Assembly (NCBI RefSeq): GCF_900106995.1
Contig: NZ_FNOK01000063.1
Span: forward strand, 1 to 55,847
Direction: 5' to 3'
DNA from: Saccharopolyspora shandongensis
GTDB lineage: Bacteria; Actinomycetota; Actinomycetes; Mycobacteriales; Pseudonocardiaceae
Length of the DNA stretch: 55,847 nt
The translations under genes were made by a program, and so were the position numbers. The notes below the pieces were generated by a model. The model did not search any database. It saw nothing but the letters and a program-made list of their open reading frames with translations, and was not told the DNA's origin. Each line of letters begins with the position of its first letter. Within the stretch, counting starts at the first letter, position 1. This document shows, piece after piece, positions 21,401 to 30,400 of this stretch.

Positions 21401-24400
21401 CCGATTCGATTCCGGCCGGCCGCGTGTTCCTGGACCTCGGGTTCGACTCGCTCACCTCGGTCGAACTGCGCAACCGGCTCGCCGCGGCGACCGGCCTGCG
21501 GCTGCCCACCACGCTGGCCTTCGACCACCCCACGCCCGAAGCACTCGCCGCCCACCTCCGCCAGCGGCTCCTCCCCCGAGCGCAGCAGATCACCGCCCCG
21601 GCCCGCGCCTCGGCGTCCGACGAGCCCATCGCCATCGTCGGCATGGCGTGCCGCCTGCCCGGCGGTGTCCATTCCCCGGACGAGCTGTGGCAGCTCCTCG
21701 CCGGCAACGCAGACGCCATCACCGGCTTCCCCACCAACCGCGGCTGGAACCTCGCCACCCTCTTCAGCTCCGACCCCGACAACCCGGGCACCAGTTACGC
21801 CCGGCGCGGCGGATTCCTGCACGAGGCCGACGAGTTCGACGCCGCGTTCTTCGGCATCAGCCCCCGGGAAGCCGCGACGATCGACCCGCAGCAACGGCTG
21901 CTGCTCGAAACGTCGTGGGAAGCGCTCGAACACGCGCGGATCAACCCGGCCTCGCTGCCAGGCAGCCGAACCGGGGTGTTCACGGGCGTGATCTACCAGG
22001 ATTACGCGGGGCGGCTCGCCGGCCGGGTGCTCCCGGAGTTCGAGGGCTACCTCGGCAACGGGAGTGCGGGCAGCATCGCCTCGGGCCGGGTGTCCTACAC
22101 CTTCGGTCTGGAAGGCCCGGCGGTCACCGTCGATACGGCATGCTCGTCGTCGCTGGTGGCGATGCACTTGGCGTGCCAGTCGCTGCGTTCCGGCGAATCC
22201 GCGCTCGCACTGGCCGGCGGTGCCAGCGTCATGGCCACGCCGACCCCGTTCATCGAGTTCAGCCGCCAGCGCGGGCTGGCGCCGGACGGCCGCTGCAAGG
22301 CGTTCTCCGCCGACGCCGACGGCACCGGCTGGGCCGAAGGCGCCGGGGTCGTGGTGCTGGAACGGCTCTCCGACGCGCGGCGCAACGGTCACCGCATCCT
22401 GGCCGTGATCCGGGGAAGTGCCGTCAACCAGGACGGCGCGAGCAACGGCCTGACCGCACCCAATGGTCCCTCGCAGGAACGCGTCATCCTGGAAGCGCTC
22501 GCCAACGCCGGACTCACGCCCGCCGATGTCGACGCCGTCGAAGCGCACGGCACCGGGACATCGCTGGGCGATCCCATCGAAGCCCAAGCACTGCTGGCCA
22601 CTTACGGTCAGCACCACACTGGTGAACGGCCGCTGTGGTTGGGCTCGCTGAAGTCCAACATCGGCCACACCCAAGCGGCTGCCGGAGTCGCGGGCGTCAT
22701 CAAGATGATCCAAGCCCTCCAGCACAACCAACTGCCCGCCACGCTGCACGCCGACGAACCCTCATCACACGTCGATTGGAGCAGCGGAGCGCTCGCACTG
22801 CTCACCAAGCCTCAGCCCTGGCCCGAAGGCGACCAGCCGCGCCGGGCCGCCGTGTCCTCCTTCGGCGTTTCCGGCACCAACGCGCACCTCATCCTCGAAC
22901 AGGCACCACCGGCGGAGTCCACACAGGACAACTATCCCTCGGCAATCGTTCCGTGGGTGTTCTCAGCGAAGTCGCCGGAAGCCCTGACAGCGCAAGCAGA
23001 ACGACTGCACGCCCAGCTCCGCGACCGGGATGACTGGTCGCCCGTCGAGGTGGCCTGGTCACTGGCCACCACCCGGGCCACCTTCCAGCACCGCGCCGCC
23101 GTTCTCGCAGATGACCGCCAGGAGTTCCTGGCCGGACTGGAAACCCTCGCCCGCAGCGGGGAAAGCCCGTTCGTGGCACGAGGTGTCGCAGCGGGCGATC
23201 CGAGCGTGGCGATGCTGTTGTCCGGGCAAGGCAGCCAGCGTCCGGGTATGGGCCGCGGCCTGCACGAGGCGTTCCCCGTCTTTGCTGCGGCCTGGGACGA
23301 CGCGTGCGCGCATCTGGACCCGCTGCTCGGACTGGACCGGCCGCTCACCGACATCGTCTTCCACGGCCAAGACACCGAGGTCGAACAGACGCTCGTCGCA
23401 CAACCCGCACTGTTCACACTGCAAGTCGCGCTGTTCCGGCTTTTGGAACACCACGGGATCAGGCCCGACTACCTCATCGGCCACTCCATCGGCGAACTCA
23501 CCGCCGCCCACCTCGCCGGAGTGTTCACCCTCCCCGACGCCGCAACACTGCTGGCTGCACGAGCCCGCCTGATGCAAAGCCTCCCCGCACACGGCGTCAT
23601 GACCAGCATCAACGCAAGCGAACAGGAACTCACCGAGACACATCCCGAACTCCTGGACCCACAGAGTGGCGTTTCCATCGCGGCGATCAACGGTCCCCAG
23701 TCCACAGTGGTCTCCGGCGACCCCGATCCCGTGCACGCCATCGCCGAGCACTGGCGAAACCAGGGACGCACCACCCGCGAACTGCACACCAGCCGCGCGT
23801 TCCACTCACCCCACTGCGAGCCCCTCCTCGACGAACTGGAACGCACCGCCGACCAGCTGACCTACCGCACGCCGAAGATCCCGATCATCTCCACCGTCAC
23901 CGGAACCCCCACCGACGACATCACCACCCCGGCCTACTGGGCCCGACAAGTACGCCGGCCCGTCCGCTTCGCGCCCGCCCTCGCCTGGCTCCACCAGAAC
24001 CACAACGTCACCCACCACCTGGAGCTCGGGCCCGACACCACCCTCACCACCCATGCCCTGACCAGCCACGACGAGACGCTCAGCCTCCCCACGCAGCAAC
24101 CCGGCGTCGACGGCGCCGCCGGCTACCTCAGCGCCCTCACCCACGCCCACACCACCGGACTCTCGCCGAACTGGGCCGCGGTCCTCACCCCGGCCCGGAC
24201 CGTCGACCTGCCCACCTACGCCTTCCAGCGCCAGTCCTTCTGGCTCGACCCGCCGGACGACCGCGCCGAGATCGGCTCCGACGCCGGTTTCTGGACCGCC
24301 GTGGAGGACAACGACCCGGGCGCGGTCGCGAAGGCCCTCGACATCGCCCCCGAGACCCCGCTGCACGACGTCGTGACCGCCTTGTCGGCATGGCGGCGGC

Positions 24401-27400
24401 GTCGGCGCGACGAGGTCACGTTGAGCTCGTGGCGCTACGAAGTCCAGTGGCACCCCGCACCACCCACCTCGGAGAATCCCCCTGTCCTGCGCGGGAATTG
24501 GCTGATCATCAGCGCGCACGACACGGACCGGGACGTGCTCGACACCGTCACGCGGGCCATGACCGGGGCCGAGGCGCACCCGATCCTGATCGACGATCAA
24601 CCCTCCCGGAGCGAGTTGGCCGACCTCCTCCGAGACGAAGCCCCGACGGGTGTCGTCTCGCTGCTCGGCGCGGTCGCCGCCACGATCACGCTCGTCCAGG
24701 CGCTCGGCGACGCAGGCGTCACGGCCCCGTTGTGGTGCCTGACGCGCGGCGCGGTCGGCGTCGACGAACACGACGAGCCACCCAACCCCGAGCTCGCGGC
24801 GATGTGGGGCGTGGGCCGGGTGATCGCGCTCGAACACCCCGACCGCTGGGGCGGGCTGGTCGACCTGCCCCTGCGCCCCGACCGCCGCGCCGCCGCGTCC
24901 CTCGCCACGATCCTCTCCGACCGCGCGGAGGACCAGGTCGCCATCCGGCAGGCAGGCGCCCACGTCGCGCGGCTGGCCCGGGTGCCCGCATCTGCCGATT
25001 CCGCCTGGCAGCCCGACGAAGCCGTCCAGGTGACCGGGGCTTCGCCCGGCGTGGAGCGCCTGACCGGGCTGCTGAGCGAGCAGGGCATTGCCACGACCTC
25101 GGACTCCGGGCGCACGGTGGTCCACATCGTTCCCGGCGAAACGGCCACGGGGCTCTTGGCCACCACGGACGCGGCGGACGTCGAAGCGGAGCTGCGACGC
25201 TCGATCATCGAGCTCGCCCACCTCGATGAACTGCTGGTCAACGGGCGGATCGAAACGCTGGTCGTGCTCTCCGCCGTGACCGATGCCTGGGGCGCCGAGG
25301 GCTACGCGGCCGGGGCCGCGACCAGCGCCTGGGTCGACGCGCTGGTGCGTCGACGCAGGGCCGCTGGGCTGCGGGTGGTCTCGGTCGAGTGGGGCCCGTG
25401 GGACGGCTCGGACGACGTCGAGGCCGCGCGGCGGCGGGGTCTGCTCGGGATGTCCCCGGAGCTGGCCATCGCCTCGTTGCGGCAGGCCATCGGCAACGAC
25501 GACCACGTCGTCGCCGTCGCGGACGTCGACTGGAACCGGTTCGTCGCGTCGAACGCGTCTCGCTGCTTCGCCGGCCTCGCCGATGCCGGTCACGACGTGG
25601 CCGCGAGCTCCGACGAGCCGCACTCCGCGCTGCGCGAGCGGATCACCGGCCTTCCCGAGAAGGAACGGCGCCGGGCCGTGGTGGAGCTGGTGCGCGGCGA
25701 GGTCGCCGCCGTGCTGGGGCACGCCGATCCGGCCGCGGTCCCGGCGAACCGGCCGCTGCAGGAACTCGGCTTCGAGTCGCTCACCGCGGTCCAGTTGCGC
25801 AACCGCCTCGCCAAGAGCACCGCGTTGCGGTTGTCGGCGACGCTGGCCTTCGACCACCCGACGCTCACGGCACTCGCCGACCACGTCCTCGGCCGGCTCA
25901 CGCCCGAGGCGCCGGTCGCCGCACCCGCTACCGCTCAGGCGGCCGCGGGCGAGGACATCGCGATCGTGGGCATGGCGTGCCGGTTGCCCGGCGGCGTGGA
26001 TTCGCCGGAGGGGTTGTGGGACCTGGTCGGCTCCCGGACCGACGCGATCACGCCGTTCCCGGCGAACCGCGGCTGGGACCTCGCCGGGATCTTCGACCCC
26101 GACCCGGACGCCGTCGGCAGGACCTACGTCCGCAGCGGCGGGTTCCTGCACGACGCGGCGGCGTTCGATCCGGAGTTCTTCAGCATCAGCCCGCGGGAAG
26201 CGCTGGCGATGGACCCGCAGCAGCGGCTGCTGCTGGAAACCTCCTGGGAAGCCCTGGAACGTGCGGGAATCGACCCGGCGACGCTGCGGAGCACACCGAC
26301 CGGCGTCTTCGCGGGAACGAACGGCCAGGACTACGCGGCGGTGCTGCGGCGCAAGCCGACGCCGGGCGAGCTGGAGCCGTTCGTCGGCACCGGCACCACG
26401 GCCAGCGTCCTGTCTGGACGCATCGCGTACATCCTGGGGCTGGAGGGCCCGGCGGTGACCGTGGACACCGCCTGCTCGTCGTCGCTGGTGGCGATGCACC
26501 TGGCGTGCCAGTCGCTGCGCTCCGGCGAGTCGAGCCTGGCGCTCGCCGGAGGTGCCAGCATCATGGCCACGCCGGACGTGTTCATCGAGTTCAGCCGCCA
26601 GCGCGGGCTGGCGAAAGACGGGCGCTGCAAGGCGTTCTCCGCCGAGGCCGACGGAACCAGCTGGGCCGAGGGCGTCGGGGTGGTGGTGCTGGAGCGGCTC
26701 TCCGACGCCGAGCGCAACGGCCACCGCGTGCTCGCGGTGGTTCGCGGTAGCGCCGTCAACCAGGACGGCGCCAGCAACGGCTTGACCGCGCCCAACGGTC
26801 CGTCGCAGGAACGCGTCATCCTGCAAGCACTCGCCAACGCCGGACTCACCCCAGCCGATGTCGATGCCGTCGAAGCCCACGGCACCGGGACATCGCTGGG
26901 CGATCCGATCGAAGCCCAAGCCTTGCTGGCCACATACGGCCAGCACCACAGCGCCGAGAGACCCCTACTGCTGGGGTCGTTGAAGTCCAACATCGGCCAC
27001 GCCCAGGCCGCCGCAGGCGTTGCAGGCGTCATCAAGACCGTGCAGGCACTCAACCACGAAGAACTGCCCGCAACATTGCACGCCGACGAACCCTCACCGC
27101 ACATCGACTGGAGCAGCGGAACACTCACACTTCTCACCGAACCCCAGCCCTGGCCGGAGACCGGCCGACCGCGACGCGCCGCCGTCTCCTCCTTCGGCGT
27201 CTCCGGCACCAACGCACACCTCATCCTCGAACAGCCTTCCCAGGCCGTGGAGCGCACGGCGACCGCTGATCCTGGCGGCGGGCTCGCACCTTGGGTCATC
27301 TCCGCGAAGACTGCGGAAGCTCTTGAGGCACAGGCGGAACAGTTGCACTCCCGGCTGATGGAGGACCCGGGCTGGTCGCCCGTCGAGGTGGCGTGGTCGC

Positions 27401-30400
27401 TGGCCACCGCGCGGACCGCCTTCTCGCACCGCGCCGCTGTTGTCGGCGGTGATCGCGAGGAACTGTTGACGGGGTTGAAGAACCTGGCTCATCAAGGAGG
27501 AAGCACCGGCACGGCGAGGGGTATCGCGGTAGACGAGCCCGCTGTGGCCATGTTGCTGTCCGGGCAGGGCAGCCAGCGGCCCGGCATGGGACGCGGCTTG
27601 CACGAGACGTTCCCGGTGTTCGCTGCGGCCTGGGACGACGCGTGCGCACACCTCGACCCACTGCTCGGACTGGACCGGCCGCTCACCGACATCGTCTTCC
27701 ACGGCCAAGACACCGAAGTCAAACAGACGCTCATCGCACAACCCGCACTGTTCACACTGCAAGTCGCGCTGTTCCGACTGCTCGAACACCACGGGATCAG
27801 GCCCGACTACCTCATCGGCCACTCCATCGGCGAACTCACCGCCGCCCACCTCGCCGGAGTACTCACCCTCCCCGACGCCGCAACACTGCTAGCCACCCGA
27901 GCCCGCCTGATGCAAACCCTCCCCGCACACGGCGCCATGACCAGCATCAACGCCAGCGAACAAGAACTCACCGAGACACATCCCGAACTACTCGACGCAC
28001 ACAGCGGCGTTTCCATCGCCGCCATCAACAGCCCACAGTCCACAGTGATCTCTGGTGAACCCGCCCCAGTGCAGGCGATCACGGACCACTGGCGGAACCA
28101 GGGCCGCACCGCCCGGAACCTTCACACCAGCAGAGCGTTCCACTCACCCCACTGCGAGCCACTGCTCGCCGAAATGGAACGGACCGCCCGCGAACTGACC
28201 TTCCACCAACCGAAGATCCCGATCATCTCCACCGTCACCGGAACACCCACCGACGACCTCACCACCCCTGCTTACTGGGCCCGCCAAATGCGCCAAGCCG
28301 TCCGCTTCGCGCCCGCCCTCACCTGGCTCCACCAACACCACGCCATCACCCACCACCTCGAACTAGGACCCGACGCCACACTCACCACGCTCGCCCGAAC
28401 CGCCCACGACACACCGAGCCACGCCACCCTCGAACCCGGCACCGACGACACCACCGCCTACCTCACCGCCCTCACCCACGCCCACACCACCGGCCTCAGC
28501 CCCGACTGGGCCGCACTCCTCGCCCCTGCCCGAACTCTCGACCTGCCCACCTATCCCTTCCAGCGGCGCGACTTCTGGGCGTCACCGCAGCCATCGAGCC
28601 GCGCCGAGGATCTGGGCTTCGAGAGCACCGGCCATCCGCTGCTCAGCGCGCGCATCGACGTGCCGCAGACCGGCCAGGTGATCTTCACCGGCCAGACCGC
28701 GCAAGACGCGCCGCTGACGGGCACCGCCGCCCTCGACATGGCGCTGCACGCAGCCAGCCGGCTAGGGCACGTGCTCGACGAACTCACCATCCACAATGGA
28801 TTTCGGCAGGGCCGCACCGTGCTGCAGCTGGTCGCCACGCCAGGCGACAACGACGACCTCGCCCTGACCCTCCACTCACGCTGCGGGGACGACGATTGGG
28901 CACTGCACGCATCCGGCCACCTGCGCAGCGCCACTCCGGAAGCAGCCGACATCGCTGCTGTCGATCTCCAGGACTTCTACGACGAGATCGCCGACGGCGA
29001 GGCCCACCGGGCCGGGACTCCAGGCTTGCAAGCCGCATGGCACCACGACGGCCCGACCGATGTGCAGCTCGACGTCGTGGATGAGACCGGCCTTCCGGTG
29101 GCGGCCGTGCGGCTCGACCTCAAGGCCCTCACCGCAGGCCCGGCCGACCCCGACCGCCTGTTCCGGCTCGCCTGGCGGCCCCTCGCCCAGCAGGCCGAAG
29201 CGGTGGATCTGGGCTGGATCGCGCCCGGGCAAGACCCGGTGCCCGACAACGACATCGTCGTGATCGACCAGCGCGATCACCCGGCTGCGGCCGACATCCC
29301 GGCGCTCGTGGGTCGGCGGACCCAGCGGCTCCTCGACCTCGTGCAAGCCTGGCTGGGCCAGGAATCGGGCTCGCGACTCGTGCTGCTCACCCGCAACGCG
29401 GTCACCGTCCACCCCGGCGAAGCACCGGACCTCGGCACCGCTTCGCTGTGGGGGCTGCTGCGCCCCGCGCAGACCGAGCATCCCGACCGGATCCTGCTGA
29501 TGGACGTCGACGATCCGGATGCGGCACCCGAAACCATCGGCCGGGCCGTCGCAACCGCGCTGCACCACGGGGAACAGCAGGTCGCGATCCGGGACGGGGA
29601 GCTGTTCGCCCAGCGCCTGGCGCCAGCCGAGCCGGGCGACGGCGGTTCCGCTCGCGGGCTCGACCCGCGCGGCACCGTGCTCATCACCGGCGGCACCGGC
29701 GCGCTGGGCAGCCTGGTCGCCCGCCACCTCGCGGCGGCGCACCACGGGCCGCTGCTGCTGGTCAGCCGCCAGGGACCGGCAGCCTCCGGCGCCGAGCAGC
29801 TCCTCGCCGACCTGGTCGCACTCGGTGCCGATGCGGAGATCGCCGCCTGTGACCTCACCGATCCGGCGGCCCTGGCCGGGTTGCTCGAAAGCATTCCCGG
29901 TGAACACCCGCTGACCGGCGTCATCCACACCGCTGGCGTCCTGCGCGACGCCCCGGTGCACGCCCTCCGGCCCGACGACCTGACGGCGGTGCTGGCCCCC
30001 AAGGTCACGGCGGCGTGGAACCTGCACGAGGTCACCCGGCGGTACGAACCGGACGTGTTCGTCCTGTTCTCCTCCGCCGTGGCGATCTTCGGCAACCCGG
30101 GGCAGGCGAACTACGCCGCCGCGAACGCGTTCCTCGACGCCCTCGCCCAGCACCGGGGCGATCTCGGTTTGCCCGCGCACGCCCTGGCCTGGGGGCCGTG
30201 GCAGGTCTCCAGCGGCATGTCCACCGACCTGAGCGAGGTCAACCTGGCGAGGATGACGCAGGCCGGCATCGTGCCGCTGCAACCCGACGACGGCCTCCGG
30301 CTGTTCGACGAGGCCTGCCGGACGCCCAGCACGCACCTGCTCCCCCTGCACCTCGACGCGACGACCCTCCGCGCCTACGCCCGCGCGAACCCCGTGCCGC

